Shown one piece after another: positions 34,422 to 44,634 of a DNA stretch of 64,000 bases. This DNA comes from Limnospira platensis (GTDB taxonomy: Bacteria; Cyanobacteriota; Cyanobacteriia; Cyanobacteriales; Microcoleaceae), in the NCBI RefSeq assembly GCF_046480435.1, contig NZ_PKGC01000003.1; one strand, written 5' to 3'. Numbering within the stretch: position 1 is the first letter of the stretch; every line of letters starts with the position of its first letter. Made by a program: the position numbers and the translations under genes. The notes under the pieces were generated by a model, which saw nothing but the letters and a program-made list of their open reading frames with translations, made no database searches and was not told the DNA's origin.

Positions 34422-37037
34422 TTAGAAGCGTTCACCAATACCGAAGTGGATCTGATTTCCGCCTTCATCATTAATCCCATAATCAATCCGAATTGGACCC
34501 AAAGGGGACTGAATGCGAACGCCACCACCGAAACCAATGCCACTTCCGGGTTTACCACGAATACCGCCAGGATTGCCTTGGACACTGCTTTGAGTCCCCA
34601 AAGCATGGGCAGCATCAACAAATAAAGCGCCGCCAATCAAAAAATTAGCGACAGAAAAGACTGGGAAGCGATACTCGACGGAACCCAAGACAAAACTACG
34701 GGCGGCTGCTAAAGCACCCTCACGCCAACCTCGGACAGTATTAGCACCCCCCAAGGGGAAGGCTTCATAGGGTGGGAAATCGCCCATAATTGTGCCAGCT
34801 TGAATATTGAAAGCTAAGGCTTGGGGCCCCCCCGGAACTAACTGTAAAAAATTGACGGGGATATAATGACTATAACTACCTCGGACGCGATTAAAAAATA
34901 TACTCCCGGAACCTATGGGAATCGATTGTTCTGTTCCTAAGCGAAAAGCATAGCCACTGGTGGGAATTTGGCGATTATTACGGCGATCGGTAGCTAACCC
35001 AAACTGAACGGTAAATAAATCATCCTCGCCAGACTCACTAGCGGTGAGAAGTTTACCCTTCTCGTCGCGGGGGGTGATGCGCTCGCGGGAATCTGTTACC
35101 TGAGCGCGTTGATATTGAAAACCCAAGGAGGCGACCCAGTCGGGGTCAACAAAAGGATTTTCTGCAAACGGACGAGTAAAACTAATACCACCACCAGTCC
35201 GAATTACCCTAGGGCGGTCTTCATTAGGGAGTCTAACATCTTCGGAGCCTTCCTCAAAAACTAGAGAAATCCCACGGCGGCGAAAAGCATTGACGGTGTA
35301 GGAGGTGCGGTAAGGGTCTCCAGCAATCCAAGGGTCTGTAAAGCTCAGATCGACGAGTAAAACCTGTTCACCAACCTGTACTTCGGCGGCTAATTGGTGA
35401 TTATTTCCGCCCAAGTTAGCTTCACGATAGCTCAGAGTTCCAAACAAACCGGTGGCGGAACTGAAACCACCCCCAAAGGCGACGGACCCAGTGCTACGTT
35501 CAATGACATTAACAATCATATTAGCCTGGGTGGGGTCTTCGGGGGAAGGTTCAAGCTGAAGTCGGACATCATCAAAAATGCCTAATCTGAATACTCTACC
35601 TAAGTCCTGTTGAATGGTTGCTTGGTTAAAGACATCTCCGGGCTGTAACTGAATTTCACGGGTGATAATAAAGTCACGGGTGCGACCTGTAACGGGATTA
35701 CCGTCAGGGTCGGTTGGGTCGCCATCAGCATTGAGAAAACGAACTATAACCTGGGAAATTACGCCCTCAGCGACTCTTAAAGTGACTACGCCTTCTGTGG
35801 TAACATCTGGGGCGGCAATTACCTGGGCGAGTACATAGCCATTTTGTTGGTACCAGGTTTGGATATCTTCGATCGCCTCTTCAATGCGTCGGAGGTTGAT
35901 AATTTGACCGAATTGACCCGCAAAACTAGCATCAACGACCTCGGAGGGGAGAACCTGATCTCCTTCGATAATAACCTGCTGTAGGGGTGGGTTAGGTTCG
36001 ACATCAAAAGTGACTCTCACTCCCAGGGGGGTATCTTCTGGGATAGCTCGAACGTTTCTAAATAGACCGGTGGCAAAAATGGCGTTAATATCTTGTTGGA
36101 GTTGGGAACGGGTAGCGGTGCGTCCTGGTTGAACTGCGATCGCCCCATAGACCACATCCACCAATTGGTCATTATCAGTTCCAGATACGAGAACTTCAGC
36201 AATTAGCACATCGGGTTCTCCTGGCTGGCCTGTTCCGGGGACTGATGGCGGTAGATTATTCTGGGCTAACTCCAGATTTTCCTGGGGTGTAGGGTCGTCG
36301 GCGCTGCAATATTCACACTCGTAGGCGATCGCCTGCATCAAATTAACCACCCACTGAGGCTCCCTAGACAGGTCTTGTGATGCCCTTACCCGGTTTTGAC
36401 CTGAACCCACCTGAGACACAGCCGAAGGGGTCTGAGCGGTCAATAAATGGCTTTCGGTGGCACTATCTAAGTCTTGTGGAGAGTCAGGGTCAGGGAGGCT
36501 CAACTCTGAGCTGTTGTCAAAGTTAGCAATGGCTATTTGGTCTGGTGATGGCATCACATCAAAACTCGCCTGTTTCAACTCCTGCTTACCCAGAGAGGGT
36601 TCAAAAGGCGAATAGACTGGCGTGGGGGGATTTTCCGACCCGGCTAGGGAGAATTTCACCTCTGTAGGCGCGGGTTCCTTCTGTGTCCCTGTAAGGGGGC
36701 CTGCGGACTCTAAAAGGCTATCATCGACCTTTTCCAGGGCGACTAATGGGGAAGTGACGGACCCAGGAAAGTCTGTCGGTCTCTGGTAGTCCTTATTTTT
36801 GAGTTGAAATAAGGGAAACTCCCCCATGTCCCGTTGGACATAAGGGATAGCGATCGCTTCTGAGTCCTGCAGATCATCGTTAGACTGATCAGAAACTGCC
36901 AAAGACCGTTGATAGTCCTTGAAAATCAGTGCAGGGGTTTTACCACTAGCAGAATTTGATAGCCCCAAAGTTGCTGAGGCTGCAAAACAGGCAACCCACA
37001 AAGAACAGAAGCCCATGTTATTGACATTCTTGGACAT
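34422..37037 (-). CDS. Omp85/BamA-type outer membrane assembly protein
   Basis: The protein is about 871 residues from ATG 37037; a GTG two codons upstream is possible. It has a signal-peptide-like N terminus (GFCSLWVACFAASATLGLSN), a long Pro/Ser-rich region with no known domain (about 40-270), three POTRA units (for example VLVSGTDNDQLVDVVYGAIA near 285), and a C-terminal 16-strand barrel ending NQIHFGIGERF, with Phe last as in outer membrane barrels. LGGANTVRGWREG is the conserved loop. It inserts beta-barrel proteins; in cyanobacteria it is the Toc75 relative. Confidence 0.9.
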   Translation of the reverse strand: MSKNVNNMGFCSLWVACFAASATLGLSNSASGKTPALIFKDYQRSLAVSDQSNDDLQDSEAIAIPYVQRDMGEFPLFQLKNKDYQRPTDFPGSVTSPLVALEKVDDSLLESAGPLTGTQKEPAPTEVKFSLAGSENPPTPVYSPFEPSLGKQELKQASFDVMPSPDQIAIANFDNSSELSLPDPDSPQDLDSATESHLLTAQTPSAVSQVGSGQNRVRASQDLSREPQWVVNLMQAIAYECEYCSADDPTPQENLELAQNNLPPSVPGTGQPGEPDVLIAEVLVSGTDNDQLVDVVYGAIAVQPGRTATRSQLQQDINAIFATGLFRNVRAIPEDTPLGVRVTFDVEPNPPLQQVIIEGDQVLPSEVVDASFAGQFGQIINLRRIEEAIEDIQTWYQQNGYVLAQVIAAPDVTTEGVVTLRVAEGVISQVIVRFLNADGDPTDPDGNPVTGRTRDFIITREIQLQPGDVFNQATIQQDLGRVFRLGIFDDVRLQLEPSPEDPTQANMIVNVIERSTGSVAFGGGFSSATGLFGTLSYREANLGGNNHQLAAEVQVGEQVLLVDLSFTDPWIAGDPYRTSYTVNAFRRRGISLVFEEGSEDVRLPNEDRPRVIRTGGGISFTRPFAENPFVDPDWVASLGFQYQRAQVTDSRERITPRDEKGKLLTASESGEDDLFTVQFGLATDRRNNRQIPTSGYAFRLGTEQSIPIGSGSIFFNRVRGSYSHYIPVNFLQLVPGGPQALAFNIQAGTIMGDFPPYEAFPLGGANTVRGWREGALAAARSFVLGSVEYRFPVFSVANFLIGGALFVDAAHALGTQSSVQGNPGGIRGKPGSGIGFGGGVRIQSPLGPIRIDYGINDEGGNQIHFGIGERF

Positions 37038-37158
37038 CCACACACCAAATAATCAGCCATCGATAATGTTACAACCTCAGGGGGAAAAAATTACTTTTCC
37101 CGTCCCAGACACCTGACCCAATCCACAACTATCAGGCATTTTGCCCAATTAAATTTAG

Positions 37159-37893
37159 TTAAATATGACTGAGAACCCTAGCCAATACTTGCTGATAAGC
37201 ACTCTCAACATTTCCGAGGTCATTACGGAAGCGATCCTTATCCATCACCCGGAGGTTAGGGTCAGTTTCGGCTTGGTCCCAGAGGCGACAAGTATCAGGG
37301 CTAATCTCATCAGCCAATATCAATTGACCATCAGAGGTCATCCCAAATTCCAGCTTAAAGTCTACCAGAGTGATGCCACATTGACTAAAAAAATCACTCA
37401 AAATCTGGTCAATCTGGCGGCTGAGGTCTTCAATAGATTTAAGCTGTTCTTCGCTGGCTAAATTCATGGCCAAGAGGCGATCGCGAGTTAATAGAGGATC
37501 ACCTAGCTGGTCATTTTTATAGCAAAATTCCACCAAGGGGGGCTGCAAAACTGTTCCCAGGGGAATCCCCGTCTGTTTACACAGACTCCCCGCCGCGATA
37601 TTACGGACAATCACTTCCACAGGAATAATATCCACCCGTTTGATCCGCATTTCATTAGGACTAGGGGTATCAATGAAATGAGTGGGAATACCCGCCGCCT
37701 CTAGGAGTTTGAACAGATGACCAGACATGGTGTTATTAATTTCACCCTTCCCTGTAATCGTCCCCCGTTTCTGGGCGTTAAATGCTGTGGCATCATCCTT
37801 ATAGTAAGCCAGCAAAACCTCTGGATCATCAGTGGTATAGACGATTTTGGCTTTCCCTTCATACAGTTGTTGGCGGTCAGAGATATCAGACAT
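37159..37893 (-). CDS. purC: SAICAR synthase PurC
   Basis: The protein is 244 residues, the normal length. YEGKAKIVYTTDDPEVLL at the N terminus, EMRIKRVDIIPVEVIVRNIA, and ILADEISPDTCRLWD are PurC signatures. It joins aspartate to CAIR in purine synthesis, in the cytosol. It is transcribed alone from ATG 37893, 35 bases beyond the end of the upstream same-strand glgX gene. Confidence 0.95.
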   Translation of the reverse strand: MSDISDRQQLYEGKAKIVYTTDDPEVLLAYYKDDATAFNAQKRGTITGKGEINNTMSGHLFKLLEAAGIPTHFIDTPSPNEMRIKRVDIIPVEVIVRNIAAGSLCKQTGIPLGTVLQPPLVEFCYKNDQLGDPLLTRDRLLAMNLASEEQLKSIEDLSRQIDQILSDFFSQCGITLVDFKLEFGMTSDGQLILADEISPDTCRLWDQAETDPNLRVMDKDRFRNDLGNVESAYQQVLARVLSHI

Positions 37894-37928
37894 ATAGCGC
37901 GATGGTTAAGTTAATATTTTGCTAAGTG

Positions 37929-39995
37929 CTACCGGGACTGTGCCATCAGAATAACCGATGCGCGTCCCTGGACTCGATAGTGATTCCCTTGAATTGGGGG
38001 GGCTGTTTTCTCGGTACAGAAATCATTGGGGACTGCTAAAGCTGTATCAACAATACGATACCACCGTTGACCTTTTGGGAGAATAGGTATCTCAAACAGG
38101 AGGGGTTCCCAATAAGAATTGAGCATAATATGAAGATATTCCTGTTTTTCGGGATGTCGTAAACTAAAAGCAATACTGCGGGAATAATCTGCCCAATCTG
38201 GTTTATTTAAGCGTACCCCATGCCATGTAATGCTAGGTAATTTACTATTGGGGTCCATCACTAAAATGGTTTCAATCCGAAAAATATGCAGTCTTTGGGT
38301 AAATCGGATCAGGTTTTTGACAAATCGCAATAGTTCCGGGTGTTTCCCGACATCACTCCAGTTAAACCAACCTAACTCATTATCTTGACAATAGGCGTTA
38401 TTATTTCCGTTTTGGGTGCGGCGGACTTCATCCCCCATTAATAGCATGGTAGTTCCTTGGGAGACCAACAGAATTGTCCACAAGTTTTTGATTTGTTGAT
38501 TGCGTAAGGCTTCGATATAAGTATCATCAGTTAAGCCTTCCACTCCACAATTCCAACTGCGATTATCATTGTGTCCGTCCCGGTTATTTTCACCATTGGC
38601 TTGATTCTGTTTCTGGTTATAGGAAACTAAATCATTGAGGGTAAAGCCATCGTGACAGGTGATAAAGTTAATGCTACAATGAGGTTCGCGATCAGGTTTG
38701 GGGTAAATATCTGGACTCCCCATAATTCTATAGGCTAGGCGCTGGATTTGTTTGGGTTCACTTTTGACAAAACTGCGAACATCATCCCGAAATTGTCCAT
38801 TCCATTCGGTAAAGCGATCGCCTGCAAAAGACCCCACCTCATAGAGTCCCCCAGCGTCCCAAGCCTCAGCAATTAGTTTGGCTCCCGCCAATACCGGGTC
38901 AGATTTAATAATCCATAAAATCGGCGCATCTTCCATGGGTGTACCATCACGATTTCGCGAAAAAATCGATGCCAAATCGAACCTAAAACCATCAACGTGC
39001 ATCTCCGAAACCCAATAGCGGAGACTATCAATAATCATTTGTCCCGCGATTTCATGGTTGGCTTTAATGGTATTTCCGCAGCCACTATAGTTGCTATAAA
39101 AGGACTTATCCTCCTCTTCCAGCATATAATACATAGAATTGTCAATCCCCCTAAATGAGAGAGTCGGACCATTCTCATTTCCCTCGGCGGTGTGGTTATA
39201 AACCACATCTAAAATAACCTCAATACCCGCTTTATGAAGGGCTTTTACCATATCGCGAAATTCATCAACAGGTCCGAGGGGGTCGCGCCGAAAACTATAC
39301 TGTCTATGGGGTGCGAAAAAGGAAACGGTACTATAACCCCAGTAATTTTTTCGAGGGGGAACAGCATCTTGTTCATCAAATTGGTGAACTGGCATTAATT
39401 CTACTGCTGTGATTCCCAAGTCTTTTAGATAAGGTATCTTATCAATTAAGGCTGCATAAGTTCCTCGTTTAGACGGGGGAATACCTGAGTTGGGATGGCG
39501 GGTAAAACCGCCCACGTGCATCTCATAAATGATGGTTTGAGAATAGGGTATTTCCAGACGCTTATCATCTTCCCAATCATAAGTTTTTGGGTCTACGACT
39601 ACGGCTTTCATAGCCTTAGCACAGTTATCACCACGTTTTGATGCAGCTTCCCGACTATAGTTTTCGGTATTAACTACAGCTTTAGCATAGGGGTCAAGCA
39701 GTACCTTATCCGAGTCAAACCTATAGCCCAATTCTGGCTCAAACATTCCATAGGCGCGATATCCATAAATTTGCCCCGCCTTAATGCCTTTGACAAAAAT
39801 ATGCCAGTAGTAGAAAGTTTTATTATACTGAGGTTCAAACTTAATTATATGGCTAGGTTTGGCATCATCTGGGGCATCAAAAAACAGTAACTCTAAAGAT
39901 GCACAAGTTTTGGAAAATAAGCAAAAATTGACCCCATCAGGATAAACTGTAGCACCGAGGGGGAAACTCTGACCGCGCCCAATATCAGACTTCAT
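37929..39995 (-). CDS. glgX: glycogen debranching enzyme GlgX (isoamylase type)
   Basis: This 688-residue GH13 enzyme has an N-terminal CBM48-like domain (FPLGATVYPDGVNFCLFSKT), VDGFRFDLASIF (nucleophile Asp), KLIAEAWDAGG (acid Glu) and NFITCHDGFTLNDLVSYNQK (third Asp). It cleaves alpha-1,6 branches during glycogen breakdown. It starts at ATG 39995 and is followed by purC 35 bases later, possibly on one mRNA. Glucose from this step feeds the zwf-opcA pathway encoded further right. Confidence 0.93.
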   Translation of the reverse strand: MKSDIGRGQSFPLGATVYPDGVNFCLFSKTCASLELLFFDAPDDAKPSHIIKFEPQYNKTFYYWHIFVKGIKAGQIYGYRAYGMFEPELGYRFDSDKVLLDPYAKAVVNTENYSREAASKRGDNCAKAMKAVVVDPKTYDWEDDKRLEIPYSQTIIYEMHVGGFTRHPNSGIPPSKRGTYAALIDKIPYLKDLGITAVELMPVHQFDEQDAVPPRKNYWGYSTVSFFAPHRQYSFRRDPLGPVDEFRDMVKALHKAGIEVILDVVYNHTAEGNENGPTLSFRGIDNSMYYMLEEEDKSFYSNYSGCGNTIKANHEIAGQMIIDSLRYWVSEMHVDGFRFDLASIFSRNRDGTPMEDAPILWIIKSDPVLAGAKLIAEAWDAGGLYEVGSFAGDRFTEWNGQFRDDVRSFVKSEPKQIQRLAYRIMGSPDIYPKPDREPHCSINFITCHDGFTLNDLVSYNQKQNQANGENNRDGHNDNRSWNCGVEGLTDDTYIEALRNQQIKNLWTILLVSQGTTMLLMGDEVRRTQNGNNNAYCQDNELGWFNWSDVGKHPELLRFVKNLIRFTQRLHIFRIETILVMDPNSKLPSITWHGVRLNKPDWADYSRSIAFSLRHPEKQEYLHIMLNSYWEPLLFEIPILPKGQRWYRIVDTALAVPNDFCTEKTAPPIQGNHYRVQGRASVILMAQSR

Positions 39996-40361
39996 TAATT
40001 AATCGACTCCTTTTCAAATCTTAGAGGTTTTAATATTCTCAGGTTAAATGCAAACCAACCGGAGACTGTTGAGGTGGGTCCTCAAAGGCTGTATGTAGCA
40101 ACCAGGCTTTAATGGGAGAAATTGTTTCTCCTTGACTTGAGTTAGATTTGGGTGTTTCCTTAGTATGTTCAGTCTATGAGGGATGTCCCCTAGTTCCCAA
40201 TCGAGGCGGCTATGGCCAAGATGTTGTCAAGAAATCCTTTAAGATTTTAGGCGATCGCGACACATTTCGCGACAGATTCACGGTAAAATTAGACGAGGCG
40301 AAACTGCTAAGTCTACCAACTCTGAAGTTCAGGGTTATCTCTTGAAAATGCTAACGAATGA
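39996..40361. other. divergent intergenic region, glgX and CHAT-FHA
   Basis: This spacer holds the promoters of two divergent genes. A 65-codon frame at 40148-40345 has no ribosome site, no family resemblance and odd composition, so I do not call it. HIP1 octamers are present, and no RNA gene is seen. Confidence 0.5.
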
Positions 40362-42050
40362 ATGTCGCCGAATGAGACTCCGACCCTAAGTATTGCGATC
40401 GCCCGTCTGAATTCACCCACAGGCAACCACTTCGCCACCTGGGTGTTTAATTCTGTCAATGCCAGCGATTATGTCCACCATGATTGTATCTGGCCGGAAT
40501 CTCTGTCACAATTATGGCAAGCCTGGTTAGAAATGTTTTCCCCAGATAGCTTACCCCTGGCGCTGAGTGAGTCGGCCATGGGTGAGCCATTGAGTCTAGC
40601 ACCATTATCACCAGATCTGGAAACCAAACCCAGCTACAGCAGCCGACTAATGCAGCAATTGGGAATAGATTTATGGCAGTGGCTGTTTCAGGGACCAATT
40701 CAAAGCAGTTTCCACCGTTGTCAAGGACTAGCCCTAGGCCAAAAGTGTCCGCTGAGAATACGATTAGATGTGCGATCGCCTAATTTAATTCCCCTACCAT
40801 GGGAAATTATGCAATCACAGCCGGGACAACCAGCCATCTCCCTAAGTCCCAGGCTGTTATTTAGTCGCACTACCTGTGATGTTCAACCATTAAGCGATCG
40901 CCCCCTAGTCCCAGCCCTAAACATCTTATTAGTTTTAGGTCATAACGACATCCCCCCATGTCAAACCCCAACAGCCACAAATTCCCATAGGCTGCAATTA
41001 GAAACGGAAGCCTCACAAATTGCCCAAGTTTTAGCCAACAGCACCGACCCAGGATCTGACTCATCAAGAAGCGATCGCCTTCCCTGTTTCATAAAAACAC
41101 TAATCCAGCCCAGTGTAGCCCAACTAATTACCGAACTAGAAACCCCCCAGCAACTAGGCCAGATACCCTATAACGTGATCTTCTATGCCGGTCATGGCTT
41201 CACGGGTCCTGATGGTGGTTTATTATTTCTACAAGAGCAAACTACCATTAATGGTACAGAATTAGCTCAAGTTCTAGTGCGCTGTGGTATCACTCTGGCG
41301 GTATTTAATGCCTGCTGGAGTGCTGTCCCAGCCATGGAATTATCATCGACTCTACAAAACATCACTCTTCCCGCCATTCCCAGCAGCAGCTTGGCTAAAG
41401 TATTAATCCATCATGGAGTCCCAGTGGTTTTAGGAATGCGAGACTCCATTACCGACAGCGAAGCCCTCAGTTTTATTCAAACCTTTGCGAGAGCCTTATC
41501 AGAAAGGATGCCCATTGATCGGGCTGTAGCGATCGCCAGACAACAGTTGCTGACCCTCTACAAATTCAACCAGCCAGCTTGGACTCTGCCCATATTATAT
41601 ATGCACCCTGAGTTTAATGGCTTGCTAGTCCCCACCGAGGAGGGTATTCGCACCCAACTACCCGCCAACTCACCCACCGCCCTAGGATATGATCTCCCCT
41701 GCGCTTATCTGAAACTCCAGGAAACTGAGGAAGTCACATCAAAAAGCTGGCTAATAGAAGCGGGACGGGTTCAAATAGGGCGATCGGAGCAAAATGATAT
41801 TGTTTTGCATGAATCATGGATTTCTAATCAACACGCTGAGATTTTCTGCCGCAATGGTAATGGGTCGCCCACAAATCAGCCCACCTACTTTCTGCGGGAT
41901 TTCTCCCGCTACGGTACTCTAATTTGGGAGGAAAATAACCAGAAGTGGCAACGCATTCATCATCAAGAGGTACAACTTACATCGGGAACTAAGTTAAAAT
42001 TTGGCAGTTCCCAGGGTCGGATTTGGGAATTTGTGATTGATAGCCTGTAG
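40362..42050 (+). CDS. CHAT peptidase-like protein with C-terminal FHA domain
   Basis: This 562-residue protein has a CHAT domain, a caspase-like fold, with the catalytic His in FYAGHGF (about 275) and the Cys in FNACWS (about 315), followed by PVVLGMRDSITDSEALSFIQ. Residues 460-562 form an FHA domain (VQIGRSEQNDIVLHESWISN, DFSRYGTL), which binds phosphothreonine. An N-terminal region (1-150) lacks a known domain. The likely role is a protease or scaffold recruited by phosphorylated partners; CHAT proteins often act in signalling or immunity. ATG 40362. A hypothetical gene follows 137 bases downstream on the same strand. Confidence 0.85.
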   Translation: MSPNETPTLSIAIARLNSPTGNHFATWVFNSVNASDYVHHDCIWPESLSQLWQAWLEMFSPDSLPLALSESAMGEPLSLAPLSPDLETKPSYSSRLMQQLGIDLWQWLFQGPIQSSFHRCQGLALGQKCPLRIRLDVRSPNLIPLPWEIMQSQPGQPAISLSPRLLFSRTTCDVQPLSDRPLVPALNILLVLGHNDIPPCQTPTATNSHRLQLETEASQIAQVLANSTDPGSDSSRSDRLPCFIKTLIQPSVAQLITELETPQQLGQIPYNVIFYAGHGFTGPDGGLLFLQEQTTINGTELAQVLVRCGITLAVFNACWSAVPAMELSSTLQNITLPAIPSSSLAKVLIHHGVPVVLGMRDSITDSEALSFIQTFARALSERMPIDRAVAIARQQLLTLYKFNQPAWTLPILYMHPEFNGLLVPTEEGIRTQLPANSPTALGYDLPCAYLKLQETEEVTSKSWLIEAGRVQIGRSEQNDIVLHESWISNQHAEIFCRNGNGSPTNQPTYFLRDFSRYGTLIWEENNQKWQRIHHQEVQLTSGTKLKFGSSQGRIWEFVIDSL

Positions 42051-42187
42051 AACTATATCCTCAGAGAAGTTGCGGAATTGCTGCTCTCAGTTTTGTAGCT
42101 ATGGGTGCGGGATAGTATCCCGAACAATTGTCCATTATCCGGCTATCCCGAACCTTGGATTATGCTGTCAACAAAGGATGTTGCTCA

Positions 42188-42805
42188 ATGACTAAACTTA
42201 ATTGTCACAATGGCGAGACTGAATTGGATTTATGGTCACTACTGTTAGATGACTCGGAAAATTCTGCCTATCCCTGGAGTCCTGAACAAGCAGAATCTTA
42301 TGGATATTTTGAGGAGGCAGATCTAAACTTGTCTGTGTCAGAGTGTCTCAGTAACGATGATATAACTGAAAGATCCCAAGTCTTCTTTGAACATATAGAA
42401 AATCTTTGGCCGCCGATTTCTCTGTATCAATTATTAGTTGAGAAATTGACACTTAATGGCGGGGTAACTCTTCTATCTCGTATCCCTGAAGATATACTTA
42501 GGGGAATATCTAAAGCAGCAGTTGTTCAGGATCAGGCTTTCCAGAGTCTGGGTGAACAGCTTGTATTTTGTGTTAGTCAGATTCTACCTCAGTGGGACTC
42601 GGAAGATTTGCAGGTTCTCGCCCGTCCTATGGTTAATGCTATGCGCGGAAATGACAATCGCGCCCTAGAATCAATATTTACTAAAGTGGGTTCCCAAGAA
42701 TGGCATGAACTCTCACAGGTAGAACAAGCTCGCTTGAGTTTGGCGATCGCTCATTATGCCCTCGCTTTAGCAACCACTACCGGAACTTCTGATCAGGAGA
42801 GTTAA
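42188..42805 (+). CDS. hypothetical protein
   Basis: This 205-residue acidic protein has a start chosen at ATG 42188; an in-frame frame extends upstream to 42128 but is less plausible. It is helical, with no membrane segment, and rich in Ser/Glu/Leu in the first 80 residues. The C-terminal 110 residues look like a compact alpha-helical domain (VVQDQAFQSLGEQLVFCVSQ). No family is recognised. It lies downstream of the CHAT-FHA gene on the same strand and could be a partner or substrate, by position only. Confidence 0.65.
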   Translation: MTKLNCHNGETELDLWSLLLDDSENSAYPWSPEQAESYGYFEEADLNLSVSECLSNDDITERSQVFFEHIENLWPPISLYQLLVEKLTLNGGVTLLSRIPEDILRGISKAAVVQDQAFQSLGEQLVFCVSQILPQWDSEDLQVLARPMVNAMRGNDNRALESIFTKVGSQEWHELSQVEQARLSLAIAHYALALATTTGTSDQES

Positions 42806-43460
42806 TCAACTGTATTTATTTGATGTTTCAAAGACTGTTAACAATTGTGGCAATTTTAGGGAAAATATCTGCCCAAAAGTTGACGATATTATAGGGGTTA
42901 TGGTATCATGGAAGAAATCGCACCAAAGGGGTTATTGTGTCTATACGCAAAAAAAGAGGCTATAACCCTGATTCTATCGTCCCCCAAAATATTATCTGGG
43001 CAAAAATTAAAATTCACGATGCACCCGTAGGGGCAGATTCTCCGACCATCTTCGCTCTCCACCAGATTATTTGTTGGTTCGCCCTTGGTGATACCTATTG
43101 ACAAAAATAAGGTTTTGTGCATAAGAACTCAGGAAAGGGAACCGGGAAGGTAGGGGGTCAATCTGTTTTGGGTAAAATCGGGAAATATTGATAGGCTAAT
43201 GAAAGCTGTAGTGGAGTGTTGATACACCAGGGGAAGATAAGTGTCTTTAAGTTATGGTTAATGGTGTCTGTAAATGTCACCAGAGGGCTGATAGAGACTA
43301 GAGGCTGCTCAGGCGATTGTTTAAGGATAACAGACAACCATTAAGCACACAGGGAAGATATTTAGCGAGGGGTTAAGTCCCCGCTGCCTGAACACCTAAG
43401 AATCCCTGGCCTTTGTGGGCGGGAAATGTCAAAGAATAGCTGAGGGTAGAGTACGTGAAT
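42806..43460. other. long leader before the pyrophosphorylase gene
   Basis: This is a 655-base stretch without a supported gene. Small overlapping frames at 42898-43122 exist on both strands, but none has a family match. The part just before 43461 has a GC-rich hairpin (AGCGAGGGG...CCCCGCT, about 43361-43384) and is rich in G/A runs, which suggests a long 5' leader or a small RNA. I cannot assign a known RNA family. Confidence 0.4.
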
Positions 43461-44618
43461 ATGAAAGCGATGATTTTGGCTGCTGGTAAGGGGACTCGTG
43501 TTCGCCCTATTACTTACACGATACCGAAACCATTAATTCCGATTCTTCAAAAGCCAGTAATGGAGTTTTTGGTAGATTTGCTGCGTCGCCATGGTTTTAA
43601 GGAAATTATGGTCAATGTAAGCCATTTAGCTGATGAAATTGAGAACTATTTTCGTGATGGTCAGCGGTTTGGGGTAGAGATTTCTTACTCATTTGAGGGG
43701 AGTATCGAAGATGGTCAACTGATAGGTAAGGCTTTGGGGTCTGCTGGGGGAATGAAAAAAATCCAGGACTTTAACCCATTTTTTGATGATACTTTTGTGG
43801 TGTTGTGCGGGGATGCCCTCATTGATTTAGACCTGAGTGAGGCGGTAAAATGGCATAAAGAGAAAGGTGCGATCGCTACTGTAGTGATGAAATCTGTACC
43901 CAAAGAGGAGGTTTCCAGCTATGGGGTGGTAGTTACGGATGAAATGGACAGGATTAGGGCTTTTCAGGAAAAACCATCTGTAGAAGAAGCTCTCAGCACC
44001 AGTATTAACACGGGAATTTATATCTTTGAGCCGGAGATATTTGATTACATCCCCTCTGGGTGCGAGTATGATATTGGTAGCCAACTGTTCCCCCATTTGG
44101 TGGAAATAGGCGCGCCCTTCTATGGGATTACTATGGATTTTCAGTGGGTAGATATTGGGAAGGTTCCCGACTACTGGCGGGCTATTCGCAGTGTGTTACT
44201 GGGTGAGGTGAAAAATGTGCCGATCCCCGGTAGAGAAGTGGCTCCGGGAATTTATACGGGGCTAAATGTGGCAGTGAATTGGGATAAAGTCCATATTGAA
44301 GGACCGGTCTATATCGGTGGTATGACCCGCATTGAAGATGGTGCAACTATTATTGGTCCGACTATGATAGGTCCGAGTTGCTCAATATGTAGCAACTCCT
44401 ATGTGAGTAATAGCGTGATTTTCGAGTATTCTCGGTTGGGGCGTGGGGTGCGCCTGGTAGACAAATTGGTGTTTGGTCGCTACTGTGTGGATAAGCTGGG
44501 AGCTTCTATTGATGTTCAGGCGGCGGCTTTGGATTGGCTGATTACTGATGCTCGACAGGCTGTGGGTGATCCCCCAGAAGAACATCAGGCGATCGCAGAT
44601 ATTCTCAGCACCTCATAA
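43461..44618 (+). CDS. mannose-1-phosphate guanylyltransferase-like NDP-sugar pyrophosphorylase
   Basis: The protein is about 385 residues from ATG 43461; a GTG two codons earlier is also possible. MILAAGKGTRVRPITYTIPK is the nucleotide-binding signature, VVLCGDALIDLDLSEA carries the metal-binding Asp, and the C-terminal 130 residues form a left-handed beta helix (GPVYIGGMTRIEDGATIIGP). It makes an NDP-sugar, probably GDP-mannose or a related donor for polysaccharide; the exact sugar cannot be read from sequence. priA begins 16 bases after it. Confidence 0.88.
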   Translation: MKAMILAAGKGTRVRPITYTIPKPLIPILQKPVMEFLVDLLRRHGFKEIMVNVSHLADEIENYFRDGQRFGVEISYSFEGSIEDGQLIGKALGSAGGMKKIQDFNPFFDDTFVVLCGDALIDLDLSEAVKWHKEKGAIATVVMKSVPKEEVSSYGVVVTDEMDRIRAFQEKPSVEEALSTSINTGIYIFEPEIFDYIPSGCEYDIGSQLFPHLVEIGAPFYGITMDFQWVDIGKVPDYWRAIRSVLLGEVKNVPIPGREVAPGIYTGLNVAVNWDKVHIEGPVYIGGMTRIEDGATIIGPTMIGPSCSICSNSYVSNSVIFEYSRLGRGVRLVDKLVFGRYCVDKLGASIDVQAAALDWLITDARQAVGDPPEEHQAIADILSTS

Positions 44619-44634
44619 CTTTTTGGTAGGTTGT

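Noticed and set aside
40148..40345. 65-codon frame upstream of the CHAT-FHA gene
   Set aside because: No ribosome site, no family resemblance, and it sits in the expected promoter region.
42898..43122. Small frames on both strands in the long spacer
   Set aside because: Both strands are open by chance, with no ribosome site or family match; a 54-codon GTG frame at 42937 is equally unsupported.
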